From contig NZ_WSEL01000009.1 of assembly GCF_009758015.1 (NCBI RefSeq), positions 1,158,501 through 1,222,500 of the forward strand: a stretch of DNA of 64,000 nucleotides. The letters run 5' to 3'. Of this stretch, positions 9,041 to 16,849 are shown piece by piece; position 1 is the first letter of the stretch, and each line of letters begins with the position of its first letter. Source of the DNA: Ramlibacter pinisoli. GTDB lineage: Bacteria > Pseudomonadota > Gammaproteobacteria > Burkholderiales > Burkholderiaceae_C. The position numbers and the translations under genes are program-made. The notes under the pieces are model-generated. The model did no database searches and had not been told where the DNA came from. It worked only from the letters and a program-made list of their open reading frames with translations.

Positions 9041-10444
9041 TCAACGCTGCGGCTTGGTGTTCACGGGGATGCACAGTCCTGCCGTCAGAAGGGCGAGCAG
9101 GACGTGGCTGACGTACAGCGGCACGAAGCTGGCGTGCGTGAGGTTACCGTGACCAAGCAGGAGGACGGTGACCGCGACGCCCATCACCGATCCGATCTGG
9201 CGCGTGGCCTGGTTCACGGCACTGCCGACGGCGAACTGGCCGGGCGGCAAGCGGTTCACGGCGGCAGCCGAGAGCGAGGGCAAGACCATGCCAATGCTGG
9301 AGCCGCTCAGGATCAGCCCGGGCAGCCAATGCGTGAGGTACGCCGGCTCCGCTCCCGGCACGAGCAGGAACCACGATCCGGCGCACGCGTAGAGAAGTCC
9401 ACCGCCGACCAGGAACGGACGATGGCCGATCCTGCCTGCCAGCCGCCCGGACAGGATCGCGAAGGGGATCACCAGCAAGGGTCCCGGCGTGATGGCCAGG
9501 CCGGCTGTGCGCAAGGGGTAGTGCCACACCTGGGTCAGGTAGAAGAAGAAGGCGAAGAACATCATCGAGAACGCGATGCCGAAGCTCAGGGTCGCGACGT
9601 TCGTGAAGGCGTACGTCCGATTCCTGAACAGGCCCAGGTCGACCAGCGGTGCGGGCGCGGTGCGAGCCCACAGGACGAACAGGACGAGCGCCGCCACACC
9701 GGCGACCGCCGCCGCGCCGAGTTCCGCGGCGGTCCACCGCGGCGACTCCATCTGCACGATGCTCAAGGCGATGGCGCCGACGCCCAGGATCAGCAATGCC
9801 ATGCCGACCCCATCCACCGGCCGCTGCCGTTCGGGCTTTCTGGCTTCCTGCAGCAATGCGGCGCCGCGCCACAAGGACAGGGCCCCCAACGGCAGGTTCA
9901 GGTAGAAGGCCCAGCGCCACCCCAGCGTTTCGACCACCAGCGACCCCAGGCTGGGCCCGACCGCAGCAGCCAGGCCGCCGACAGCACCCCACAGGCTCAC
10001 CGTCACCGCCCGCTTGTGCTGCGGGAAGGCGTCGAGCACGAGAGACAGGGAGGCCGGCGTCAGCAGCGCGGCGCCCACGGCCTGCAGGACACGGGCGGCA
10101 ACGAGCCAAGCCACGCTCCCGGCCAGGCCGCACGCAGCCGAAGCGACGAGAAAGAGGACCACGCCCAGGAGGAACACCTTCTTGCGGCCGTGCGTGTCGG
10201 CCACTCCGCCGGCGGGGATCAGCATCGCGGCATAGACCACCGTGTAGCCGTTCAGGACCCACGACATGTCGGCTGCCGAGGTGCCGGGGAAGCTGGCGCC
10301 GATGGCCCCGAAAGCGGCGAACAGCAGCGTCGAGTCAAGCGACACCAGGAACACGGCAATGCTGGAGATCCAGAAGATCGTCCACGGGGACAAGGTGGGC
10401 GCCGCCAGTGTCCCGGCCGTAGCGTGCGCGGCGGGGCGTGTCAT
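9041..10444 (-). CDS. MFS drug-resistance-type transporter (DHA2, 14 helices)
   Basis: 467-aa inner-membrane proton antiporter of the EmrB/QacA class. About 14 hydrophobic segments are visible, with the DHA2 motif A loop GGVADTHGRKKVF after helix 2, motif B RVLQAVGAALLTPASLSL, and motif C-like GPSLGSLV. Its ATG overlaps the stop of the azoreductase gene (ATGA), so the two form one operon, probably controlled by the divergent MocR regulator. The substrate is unknown; the redox partner suggests quinone-, azo- or nitro-type aromatics. Confidence 0.93.
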   Translation of the reverse strand: MTRPAAHATAGTLAAPTLSPWTIFWISSIAVFLVSLDSTLLFAAFGAIGASFPGTSAADMSWVLNGYTVVYAAMLIPAGGVADTHGRKKVFLLGVVLFLVASAACGLAGSVAWLVAARVLQAVGAALLTPASLSLVLDAFPQHKRAVTVSLWGAVGGLAAAVGPSLGSLVVETLGWRWAFYLNLPLGALSLWRGAALLQEARKPERQRPVDGVGMALLILGVGAIALSIVQMESPRWTAAELGAAAVAGVAALVLFVLWARTAPAPLVDLGLFRNRTYAFTNVATLSFGIAFSMMFFAFFFYLTQVWHYPLRTAGLAITPGPLLVIPFAILSGRLAGRIGHRPFLVGGGLLYACAGSWFLLVPGAEPAYLTHWLPGLILSGSSIGMVLPSLSAAAVNRLPPGQFAVGSAVNQATRQIGSVMGVAVTVLLLGHGNLTHASFVPLYVSHVLLALLTAGLCIPVNTKPQR

Positions 10445-11061
10445 TGCGTGACTCCCGACCACGCCGCGAAGTGCTCCTGCAGTGAACGGCCGACTCTCGC
10501 CCTGGCCTCGGCCGCCGCCGCGGGACCGAACGCCATGCCTTCCACGGAAAAGAACGTGACGTCGTGCAGGCCGATGATGCCCAGGATGGCTCGCAGGTAG
10601 GGCGTCAGGAAGTCGGGCTGGCGCGTGCCCTCCCCCGAGAACCGGCCGCCCGAGGACACGGCGACCAGCACCGGACGGTCGCGCAGCAAGCCAACCTTGC
10701 CCAGCCTGCTCACGTCGAAGGTGCGCCGCACGCGCACGACATGGTCGATCCACAGCTTCAGCGCAGCGGGGACGGTGAAGTTGTGCATCGGCGTGCCGAT
10801 GACGACGACGTCGGCGCTTTCCAGCTCCCGGATCAGGACTTCGGATCGCGATGCCGTCCCGCTGCTGGAAACATCGGCCGACCCGTGCTGGGACTGCGCG
10901 TAGTCCCCATCGATGCCCAGCAGGGTACCGTCACCGGCATGACGTTCGACGACCGTTGCCGCCGGATCGGCCTGCACCAGGTGATGGACGATGTCCTGGG
11001 CGAGCCGATGGCTCTCGGAGGCAGGGCCACGAGGGCTGCAGCTGACATGGAGGATGTTCAT
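10441..11061 (-). CDS. azoR: FMN-dependent NADH:quinone/azo oxidoreductase (AzoR family)
   Basis: 206-aa flavodoxin-fold enzyme that reduces quinones and azo compounds with NAD(P)H through bound FMN. It shows the N-terminal phosphate-binding turn SCSPRGPASESHRLA, the PMHNFTVPAALKLWIDHVVR segment typical of AzoR, and the SSGGRFSGEG loop. First gene of the two-gene operon with the MFS pump, divergent from the MocR regulator. The natural electron acceptor cannot be told from sequence. Confidence 0.92.
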   Translation of the reverse strand: MNILHVSCSPRGPASESHRLAQDIVHHLVQADPAATVVERHAGDGTLLGIDGDYAQSQHGSADVSSSGTASRSEVLIRELESADVVVIGTPMHNFTVPAALKLWIDHVVRVRRTFDVSRLGKVGLLRDRPVLVAVSSGGRFSGEGTRQPDFLTPYLRAILGIIGLHDVTFFSVEGMAFGPAAAAEARARVGRSLQEHFAAWSGVTQ

Positions 11062-11115
11062 CGTTGAGTCTTCCGGTTGGGGATTGCGGGTGAGGCATTG
11101 ACTCTACGAAGCGCA

Positions 11116-11159
11116 TGGTCCACGACCAAGATCCAAGAAGCGAGATTGCGATTGGTCCA
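11116..11159. promoter_or_regulatory. Putative MocR operator in the azoR/mocR divergent region
   Basis: A perfect inverted repeat TGGTC-CAC-GACCA occupies 11116-11128, and TGGTCCA recurs as a direct repeat at 11153-11159, 37 bp away. MocR/PdxR regulators typically bind such repeated TGGTCC/GGACCA elements. A related inverted pair CTTGGCC (12632-12638) and GGCCAAG (12674-12680) precedes the gene at 12721. Binding is inferred. Confidence 0.55.
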
Positions 11160-11184
11160 TGATCGCGGCAGATCGCGCCACCCC

Positions 11185-12612
11185 ATGAACGTCAAGAGCA
11201 CCACTGTCCCGCCGCTGGACCCCAATGCAGCCGAGCCGTACTACCGGCAGATCTACGAGCGGTTCCGTGGCGCCATCAACCATGGAGTCCTCGAGCCGGG
11301 CGACCGGATTCCCTCGGCCCGGGCGCTGGCGCAGGAGCTGGGCCTGGCCAGAGGCACGATCGACGCGGCCTATTCGCTCCTGGCAGCAGAGGGGTACATC
11401 CAGGCACGTGGCCAAGCCGGCACGGTGGTGACGCCGGGGCTCAAGCCAAGAGCGCCTGTCGCCACCCCGTCGGCACGCGTCCAGGTCAGCGAACCACCCA
11501 GCTTCCGGCCCGACTCGGTGCTGCCCTTTCAGATGGGCCTGCCCGCGCTGGATTCGTTCCCGCGCAAGATCTGGGCGCGCCTGGGCGCGCGGTGCGTCCG
11601 CGCGATGCAACCTTCCGACATGGCCCACCCTCCGGTGTACGGCTTGCCCGGACTCCGGACGCAGATCGCCGGCTACCTGCAGGTGTCGCGGGGCATCGAC
11701 TGCTCTCCTTCGCAGGTCTTCGTGACGTCGGGGTACCGCCACACGATCGGGTTGATCGCGCACGCGCTGCTCAAGGCGGGAGACCGGGTCTGGCTGGAAG
11801 ACCCTGGCTACCCGCCGACCCGGCAACTGCTGGGCCACCTGAACATCGCGGCTGTCCCGGTACCCGTCGACAACGAGGGCATGGTCATTCACCAGGCAGT
11901 GAAGGCGGCGCCGCGGGCGCGCGCTGCCGTGGTCACGCCGGCGCACCAGAGCCCGCTGTGCGTGTCCTTGTCGCTGCGGCGGCGCCTGGCGCTGCTGGAC
12001 TGGGCGACGCGCAACCAGTCCTTGATCATCGAAGACGACTACGACGGCGAGTACCGCTATGCGAGCCGTCCCCTTCCTGCGCTCAAGAGCCTCGACCGTG
12101 ACGGACGCGTCCTCTACGCGGGCACGTTCAGCAAGGTGCTGTTTCCCGGCATCCGGCTCGCATACGTCGTCGTGCCCGAAGCGCTGGTGGAGCGGTTCGG
12201 CCAGATCAGCCAGGCCTTCGCAGGCAGCTGTCCGGAGCTGACGCAATCGATCGTCACGGCCTTCCTGGAGGAAGGCCACTTCGCGCGCCACATCCAACGC
12301 ATGCGCAAGCTTTACGCCGAACGCCGGGAAGCGACAGCGGCCGGCCTCAGCGGCGTGCTGGGAAAGTTCATGCGCGTCGATCCGCAGCCGGGAGGCATGC
12401 ACCTGGTCTTGCGGCTGCAGGGCCAACGCTCGGATCGCCGGCTGGTCGCGCGCATGCTGGCAGAAGGCCTGTATGGCGAGGCACTGACCGACTGGACGGC
12501 GCAAGGCGACGGGCCGCCGGCGGTGCTTCTCAACTTCACGAACATCGACTCCCAGCGGACGGCGGAGAGGCACGCAACGCGCATCCTGGAACTGGTTCGT
12601 GGGTCGCGCTAA
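11185..12612 (+). CDS. MocR/PdxR-type transcriptional regulator (GntR-HTH plus aminotransferase domain)
   Basis: 475 aa. Residues 18-85 are a GntR winged helix (RIPSARALAQELGLARGTI). Residues 110-475 are a fold-type I aminotransferase domain with PLP lysine K317 in AGTFSK, the preceding IIEDDYDGEYR motif and the VWLEDPGYPP loop. Such proteins sense PLP or an amino-type ligand and do not usually catalyse. ATG 11185 was chosen over an upstream in-frame start because it begins just before the HTH. It is divergent from azoR-MFS and upstream of the 12721 gene, with related repeats before both. Confidence 0.93.
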   Translation: MNVKSTTVPPLDPNAAEPYYRQIYERFRGAINHGVLEPGDRIPSARALAQELGLARGTIDAAYSLLAAEGYIQARGQAGTVVTPGLKPRAPVATPSARVQVSEPPSFRPDSVLPFQMGLPALDSFPRKIWARLGARCVRAMQPSDMAHPPVYGLPGLRTQIAGYLQVSRGIDCSPSQVFVTSGYRHTIGLIAHALLKAGDRVWLEDPGYPPTRQLLGHLNIAAVPVPVDNEGMVIHQAVKAAPRARAAVVTPAHQSPLCVSLSLRRRLALLDWATRNQSLIIEDDYDGEYRYASRPLPALKSLDRDGRVLYAGTFSKVLFPGIRLAYVVVPEALVERFGQISQAFAGSCPELTQSIVTAFLEEGHFARHIQRMRKLYAERREATAAGLSGVLGKFMRVDPQPGGMHLVLRLQGQRSDRRLVARMLAEGLYGEALTDWTAQGDGPPAVLLNFTNIDSQRTAERHATRILELVRGSR

Positions 12613-12720
12613 CCGCACCGCAAGCAGCGGTCTTGGCCTAGTCCACAAAGCCATTCATGGCCCTTCCTGACCGGGCCAAGATCCCGCACGATCGAGTCCT
12701 TCAACCACCAAGGATTCCCC

Positions 12721-13173
12721 GTGACCCATCGCATCGACTATGCCAAGGCATCACCCGACGGCTTCAAGGCCTTCGGGGCCGTCTACGCAACGCTCCTGAA
12801 GGGCAGCCTGCCCAAGGCACTGATCGACCTCGTGTACTTGCGCGTCTCCCTGATCAACGGCTGCGCCTACTGCATCGACATGCATACCCGCGACCTGCTC
12901 AAGGGCGGCCTCCCGGTGGAAAAGCTGGTGCTGGTGCCGGTGTGGCGCGAGACCGGCGAAGTGTTCAGCACCCGCGAGCGCGTCGCCCTCGCCTGGACCG
13001 AAGCCGTGACGCTGGTGGCCGACACCGGTGTTCCGGATGCGGTCTACCAGGCAACGCTGGCGGAGTTCGAGGACAAGGAACTGGCCGAGCTGACGTACGC
13101 CATCGGCCTGATGAACGCCTTCAACCGCTTCGGCGTCGCATTTCGCTCGACACCGGCAGCTGCCAAGGCTTGA
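12721..13173 (+). CDS. Carboxymuconolactone decarboxylase/AhpD-like protein
   Basis: 150-aa all-alpha protein starting at GTG. The AhpD-like core has NGCAYCIDMHTRDLLKGG with a CxxC pair and the downstream His, the redox-active signature of alkylhydroperoxidase-like members rather than of true lactone decarboxylases. ALAWTEAVTLV and the C-terminal MNAFNRFGVAF match the family's later helices. A peroxide or electrophile detoxification role, alongside azoR and the pump, is an inference from the shared regulator. The next gene starts 19 bp after it. Confidence 0.9.
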   Translation: MTHRIDYAKASPDGFKAFGAVYATLLKGSLPKALIDLVYLRVSLINGCAYCIDMHTRDLLKGGLPVEKLVLVPVWRETGEVFSTRERVALAWTEAVTLVADTGVPDAVYQATLAEFEDKELAELTYAIGLMNAFNRFGVAFRSTPAAAKA

Positions 13174-13192
13174 GGTGCGCGACGTGGCACAC

Positions 13193-13513
13193 ATGGCATG
13201 GCCGCTGCTTTGCATCGCCGGCATCCTGGAGATCGCATTCGCCTTCAGCATGAAGGCGTCGGAGGGCTTCACGAGGGTGACGCCGGCGCTGTGCACCGTC
13301 GCGACCGGACTGGCGAGCGTCTTTCTCCTGTCGGCATCCTTGCGCACGCTCCCGATGGGAACCGGCTACGCCGTCTGGACCGGGATCGGCGCAGCGGGGA
13401 CCGCAATGGTCGGGATGGCCGTTCTGGGTGAGTCGGCGTCGCCGGTGCGGGTGCTCTGCATTGCCTTGATCCTCGCGGGCGTCATGGGCCTCAAGCTGGT
13501 ATCCGCCGATTGA
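13193..13513 (+). CDS. gdx: Guanidinium exporter, SMR family (SugE/Gdx type)
   Basis: 106-aa four-helix membrane protein that should work as a dual-topology dimer exchanging guanidinium for protons. The start at 13193 places the essential helix-1 glutamate at residue 13 (GILEIAF), as in the family, and LPMGTGYAVWTGIGAAGT matches the Gdx signature of helix 3. A GTG at 13175 is in frame but would shift this register. No guanidine riboswitch was seen in the 19-bp gap; the gene is instead coupled to the gene before it. Confidence 0.9.
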   Translation: MAWPLLCIAGILEIAFAFSMKASEGFTRVTPALCTVATGLASVFLLSASLRTLPMGTGYAVWTGIGAAGTAMVGMAVLGESASPVRVLCIALILAGVMGLKLVSAD

Positions 13514-13756
13514 GCGCACGACAACAGCGCAGTGACACTGCTCGATCGGCGTCTGCTCCTGGCTGACAGCTGCCCTCATCACGCGGCGTTCTCCACCACC
13601 TATGGCCCGCCGACAGGTGCAACCCGGTCCAGGCGATTGCGGCGGGCCCTCTTCGCCTCCCGAGGCTTCTGAAGGGTCTCTCTCGAGGATTCGGACCCGA
13701 TCGAGGTAAAATCTCCGGCCAGTCACCTCACCTCCGGCCAGAGCCGGAGCGTCTCG

Positions 13757-13966
13757 ATGTCCTCCGCACCTCATACAAACGTCATCTCTGATGACGGGCT
13801 GCGCTATTCCCGGGGCAAGCCCCCAGGTGGCGCGATCCTGTCCTCAGCCCGCCCGGGTTTCATGAGCTGCTTCAAGTGTGGCGGCTTCCGGCCGCTGGCC
13901 GAGCTTGCCTCCAAGCGCATTCTTGGCGCGAACCATAAGGTCTGCAAAGAGGGCTGCAAGCGCTGA
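13757..13966 (+). CDS. Small Cys-containing hypothetical protein
   Basis: 69 aa, family not recognised. The second half reads SCFKCGGFRPL with CxxC and ends KVCKEGCKR with CxxxC, a spacing that could bind one zinc ion like a small ribbon. The first half is polar and Gly/Pro-rich. It starts at ATG 13757 after a 240-bp gap from gdx and precedes the RRM gene by 227 bp. Codon use resembles its neighbours, supporting a real gene. Confidence 0.6.
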   Translation: MSSAPHTNVISDDGLRYSRGKPPGGAILSSARPGFMSCFKCGGFRPLAELASKRILGANHKVCKEGCKR

Positions 13967-14193
13967 CCGCTCCTTGCAACCGAGGGCCGCTGCGCCGCCG
14001 CCATACGTGCGCAGTAGCTCCAGCCTGATCGGGTTCCGCTGCCTGCCAGCAGACGTCCGTGCTGCATCCCCTCGCGCTGAGGGTCGGCTCGACGCAGATC
14101 CAACCCTCTGTCCCAGTTGCGGACGACTCCCGGTCCTCCTGCCCGCCTCCCCGGTGCGCACTATTGCGCGCCATCATTTAGAAAGGCTCTTCC

Positions 14194-14544
14194 ATGAGCA
14201 CCAAGATCTACGTGGGCAACCTGCCCTACTCCGTGACCGACTCCATCCTCGAGAGCAACTTTGCCGAGTTCGGCAGCGTTTCCTCCGCAAAGGTCATGAT
14301 GGACCGTGAAACGGGCCGCTCCAAAGGGTTCGCTTTTGTCGAAATGGCGTCCGCGGAAGCCGCCCAGGCCGCCATCAAGGCGCTGGACGGCAGGTCCGTG
14401 GATGGACGCTCGATCACCGTGAACCTGGCCCGTCCTCGTGAAGAAGGCCGTGGCCCGGCTGGGTACGGTGCAGAGGGCTTCAAGGCAACCAGGCGAGCGG
14501 ACGTTGGCTATGGCAATGGCGGCTACGGCGGTGGTCGCTACTAA
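14194..14544 (+). CDS. RNA-binding protein with one RRM domain and Gly-rich tail
   Basis: 116 aa. The RRM occupies residues 4-82 with RNP2 IYVGNL and RNP1 KGFAFVEM, the aromatic residues that stack on RNA present. The tail is short and rich in Gly, Tyr and Arg (GYGNGGYGGGRY). The layout matches the cold-inducible RNA chaperones found in cyanobacteria and many Proteobacteria. A long leader (about 227 bp from the previous gene) and a strong terminator frame it as its own transcript. Confidence 0.93.
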   Translation: MSTKIYVGNLPYSVTDSILESNFAEFGSVSSAKVMMDRETGRSKGFAFVEMASAEAAQAAIKALDGRSVDGRSITVNLARPREEGRGPAGYGAEGFKATRRADVGYGNGGYGGGRY

Positions 14545-14564
14545 CGCCGTCGCTTCCAGCAAAG

Positions 14565-14586
14565 AACCGGCTCAGCCGGTTTTTTT
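14565..14586 (+). terminator. Rho-independent terminator of the RRM gene
   Basis: Stem AACCGGC/GCCGGTT with a 3-nt TCA loop followed by six further Ts, 20 bases after the stop codon. Confidence 0.9.
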
Positions 14587-14740
14587 CGTTTGGACCAGGC
14601 GCTGACCAGTCCGATCGGCTCAGCGAGCTCCATTCCTTTGGTCGCTCTTGGGGCGGGAGGACTCTGCTGGCCTTTCAATGATTCGGGGTAGCCCCCGGCG
14701 CACAGAGGCGCGGGCTGTCGGAACTGCACCGCGCAAAGAT

Positions 14741-14764
14741 GGCTGCTCCTGGCCGGAAGCCGCC
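14741..14764. repeat. REP-like palindromic element, copy 1
   Basis: Reads GGCTGCT-CCT-GGCC-GGAAGC-CGCC. The core GGCTGCT-N3-GGCC followed by RGAAGC recurs at 16161, 21595 (minus strand) and 27714, and its left half flanks both IS copies. Found in non-coding DNA only. Confidence 0.55.
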
Positions 14765-14799
14765 GTGCCGCTTCGAAGCGTCTCGTGCAGTGCGCTGGC

Positions 14800-15264
14800 C
14801 TAGGAGCAGCATGAACGGCCCGCAGTTGGCTTGCCCGTACGCGATGCGGGCATCGCCAAGTCTTCGAGAATCGTGCAGTCCGCGGCAGGCCCGCCAACGC
14901 ACGCGGCATTGCAGCTCAGGACGAACTTGGAGAGGCTGGCTTCCAGCGCCTGCAGTTCGGCAAGCTTCTTCTGCACCTCCTGCAGGTGCAGCTGTGCGAT
15001 GTCGCGAACTTCGACGCAGTCCCGATCAGGCTGGTGCACCAGCCCCACGAGTTCCCGGACCTGCTCAATCGTGAAGCCAAAATCGCGGCAGCGCCGGATG
15101 AAGGTGAGCCGCTGAATGGCTGCTTCGTCGTAATGACGCTGATTACCCTCGGACCTCAGCGCGGCAGGCAGCAGTCCGATCTCCTCGTAGTACCGGATCG
15201 TGGGCACGCTGCAGCCGGTCTGCTTCGAAGCGGCTCCGATGGACAGGGGTAAGACTGCGCTCAT
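14800..15264 (-). CDS. MerR-family heavy-metal-responsive regulator
   Basis: 154 aa. An N-terminal winged HTH (SIGAASKQTGCSVPTIRYYEEIGLLP) is followed by the long dimerisation helix starting DCVEVRDIAQLHL and a C-terminal metal loop with CNAACVGG and DCTIL. The Cys arrangement (one before the helix, several after) resembles CadR/PbrR/ZntR-type sensors of divalent metals more than copper sensors. ATG 15264 gives the canonical start. It lies downstream of the small membrane protein on the same strand, which is preceded by a MerR-type promoter. Which metal is not determinable. Confidence 0.9.
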   Translation of the reverse strand: MSAVLPLSIGAASKQTGCSVPTIRYYEEIGLLPAALRSEGNQRHYDEAAIQRLTFIRRCRDFGFTIEQVRELVGLVHQPDRDCVEVRDIAQLHLQEVQKKLAELQALEASLSKFVLSCNAACVGGPAADCTILEDLAMPASRTGKPTAGRSCCS

Positions 15265-15367
15265 GGTCTCTATCGTAGTCACGGAAACGCCTAAGACATT
15301 CTGGCCAAGCAGCCAGCAGGCTGAACTCGAGCGTGCAGGCGAACGGGCGTGCCTGGGTCTTGACCAT

Positions 15368-15655
15368 TCATGCCGTCTCTTTCCCGCAATCGGACGCAGC
15401 GCTGGAGCATCCGCAGCCCCCCGCAAGTGGGGAGGCGGATCGCCGGCGGCGCCGCACGAACAGGACGGCCCCGGCCGCCGCCGTGCCCACAGCGGCCACC
15501 GGGAGCCACGATCCGGCGTACGCGGACAAGATGCCCATGCTTGCGGCGAACAAGCCGGAGCCGATGTTCAGCGCCGCCATGCCGCTGACGATAGGCGCGG
15601 CGCAGCAGGCCGCGCAGGCCACTCCGGCTCCCAGGACGAGTTTCCACGGTTTCAT
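15368..15655 (-). CDS. Small two-helix Cys-rich membrane protein (MerF-like layout)
   Basis: 95 aa. Helix 1 carries ACAACCAAPIV, a vicinal cysteine pair followed by proline as in MerT/MerF mercuric-ion transporters. Helix 2 (about 43-66) is followed by RRRRR and a cytoplasmic tail with GCGCSS and DC that could accept metal. It is the first gene after the MerR-type promoter at 15700-15730, with merR second. Homology to MerF is suggested by layout, not proven; Hg, Cd or another thiophilic metal is possible. Confidence 0.7.
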   Translation of the reverse strand: MKPWKLVLGAGVACAACCAAPIVSGMAALNIGSGLFAASMGILSAYAGSWLPVAAVGTAAAGAVLFVRRRRRSASPLAGGCGCSSAASDCGKETA

Positions 15656-15699
15656 CGATCAAGTGTTCAGAATGCATGGGTAAACCACCCACGCGCCGA

Positions 15700-15730
15700 A
15701 CGGTAGGACCTCAAGTTGCTTGAGGGTCAA
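15700..15730 (-). promoter_or_regulatory. MerR-type promoter/operator with 19-bp spacer
   Basis: On the minus strand TTGACC (-35, 15730-15725) and TACCGT (-10, 15705-15700) are separated by 19 bp, the over-long spacer typical of MerR-activated promoters. Within it lies the dyad ACCTCAAG-TTG-CTTGAGGGT (15708-15727). It drives the Cys-rich membrane protein and, divergently, could influence the YnfA-like gene. Confidence 0.85.
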
Positions 15731-15771
15731 GCGGTGACGGCACTTTTTTTGGAGACGAGGCCTGCGACACA

Positions 15772-16116
15772 ATGAACCGCATGGATGTGCTCAAGACCGT
15801 CGGCCTGTTCGTCCTGACCGCGATCGCGGAGATCGTCGGCTGCTACCTGCCGTATTTGTGGCTGAAGCGGGACCGCTCCGCCTGGTTGCTAGTACCGGCC
15901 GCGGCGAGCCTGGCGGTGTTCGCCTGGCTCCTCTCATTGCATCCGACGGCCGCAGGTCGGGTGTACGCCGCTTATGGTGGCGTCTACATCGGCGTGGCGA
16001 TCCTGTGGCTATGGGGGGTGGACGGCATTCGCCCCACCACGACCGACTGGATTGGAGTGACCGTGAGTCTGGCCGGGATGGCGATCATCATCTTCGGTCC
16101 TCGGCCGGCATCGTAA
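15772..16116 (+). CDS. YnfA/UPF0060 family membrane protein
   Basis: 114 aa with four hydrophobic helices. It carries the family hallmarks [16 protein letters not shown] in helix 1, the [20 protein letters not shown] segment and [19 protein letters not shown] at the end. YnfA proteins resemble SMR exporters and have been reported to act as such. It starts 42 bp from the divergent MerR-type operator, so metal-linked control is possible. A second in-frame ATG at 15781 would remove three residues. Confidence 0.92.
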   Translation: MNRMDVLKTVGLFVLTAIAEIVGCYLPYLWLKRDRSAWLLVPAAASLAVFAWLLSLHPTAAGRVYAAYGGVYIGVAILWLWGVDGIRPTTTDWIGVTVSLAGMAIIIFGPRPAS

Positions 16117-16160
16117 GTGCGAGGGCTGGCACCAACAACGGGATCGCCGGAAGCCATCAC

Positions 16161-16180
16161 GGCTGCTAACGGCCAGAAGC
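16161..16180. repeat. REP-like palindromic element, copy 2
   Basis: GGCTGCT-AAC-GGCC-AGAAGC, the same core as at 14741 and 27714. It lies between the YnfA-like gene and a small secreted protein gene. Confidence 0.5.
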
Positions 16181-16220
16181 GGAAGTGGAGAGCCTGTTGC
16201 CTCGCGCTATGCTCATGTCC

Positions 16221-16505
16221 ATGAAGAGGGCGTCGGTCATAGTTGCTTTCCTGAGCCTTGTCTCCGTTGCGGCAGCGCAAGTCCCTGTCACTGACACTCT
16301 TCCTGCAAAGCGACCTATGACCAGGCTTCTGCCCGCAGGCACTCCGCCACCGAGTGATTTCCCGCCTCCAATGATTGATCCACCGTGTGCGCAGACAGGG
16401 CGCTGTTCTGCGGAACAACTCCAATCTTGGTACGGCGTGGGACCGCAGGCTGCTTCCCCGGCCTCCGCTCCTTCCATCGGAGTCTTGAAACGGCCGCGGC
16501 ACTGA
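16221..16505 (+). CDS. Small proline-rich secreted hypothetical protein
   Basis: 94 aa with a clear signal peptide (MKRASVIVAFLSLVSVAAAQ) and a short mature part rich in Pro (GTPPPSDFPPPMIDPPC) with two cysteines nine residues or fewer apart (CAQTGRC). No family recognised. ATGs at 16209 and 16215 are in frame, but 16221 gives the best n-region. It ends 50 bases before the IS element, so its 3' context may have been altered by insertion. Confidence 0.5.
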   Translation: MKRASVIVAFLSLVSVAAAQVPVTDTLPAKRPMTRLLPAGTPPPSDFPPPMIDPPCAQTGRCSAEQLQSWYGVGPQAASPASAPSIGVLKRPRH

Positions 16506-16579
16506 TTGATGGACGGGGCGGATGACGTCTTGGCACAGGACAACGGCTGCTTCGGGTCTACAGGGACTTCCCACCAAAG

Positions 16580-16840
16580 CAAGTGCTTTTGGCGTGATCT
16601 CGCTTTCTGACGAGCATCTTGGAGAACGACACCGAGGCAGGGCAGACTGCACATCTACAGGCGGGCTTGTGCCGGCGCGTTGCCGGGGCCCCAGATACGA
16701 ACCGCGCAGCAGGGCTCCATTCGATTGAAGTGGTCAGGCGAACCTGCCACGGACCCAAAGCCGAGTTCACCTGCTGCCGGTCTGACCTGTGGTGAGCATC
16801 TCCAATCGCACGTCCGAGTTGATGGGGGGCGTAGGTTCTG
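16580..16840 (-). ncRNA. Candidate bridge/seeker RNA region of the IS right end
   Basis: This 260-bp stretch after the transposase stop has no credible gene but is conserved with the decayed copy at 22140-22400 except for one block (about 16595-16632) that differs strongly. In IS1111-group elements the target-guiding RNA is encoded downstream of the transposase, and guide loops vary among related elements. The assignment rests on position and this conserved/variable pattern; no promoter or fold was computed. Confidence 0.35.
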
Positions 16841-16849
16841 CGGCTGCAG

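Noticed and set aside
13174..13192. Guanidine riboswitch upstream of gdx
   Set aside because: Only 19 bp separate it from the previous gene, too short for any known guanidine aptamer, and none was visible inside the upstream gene.
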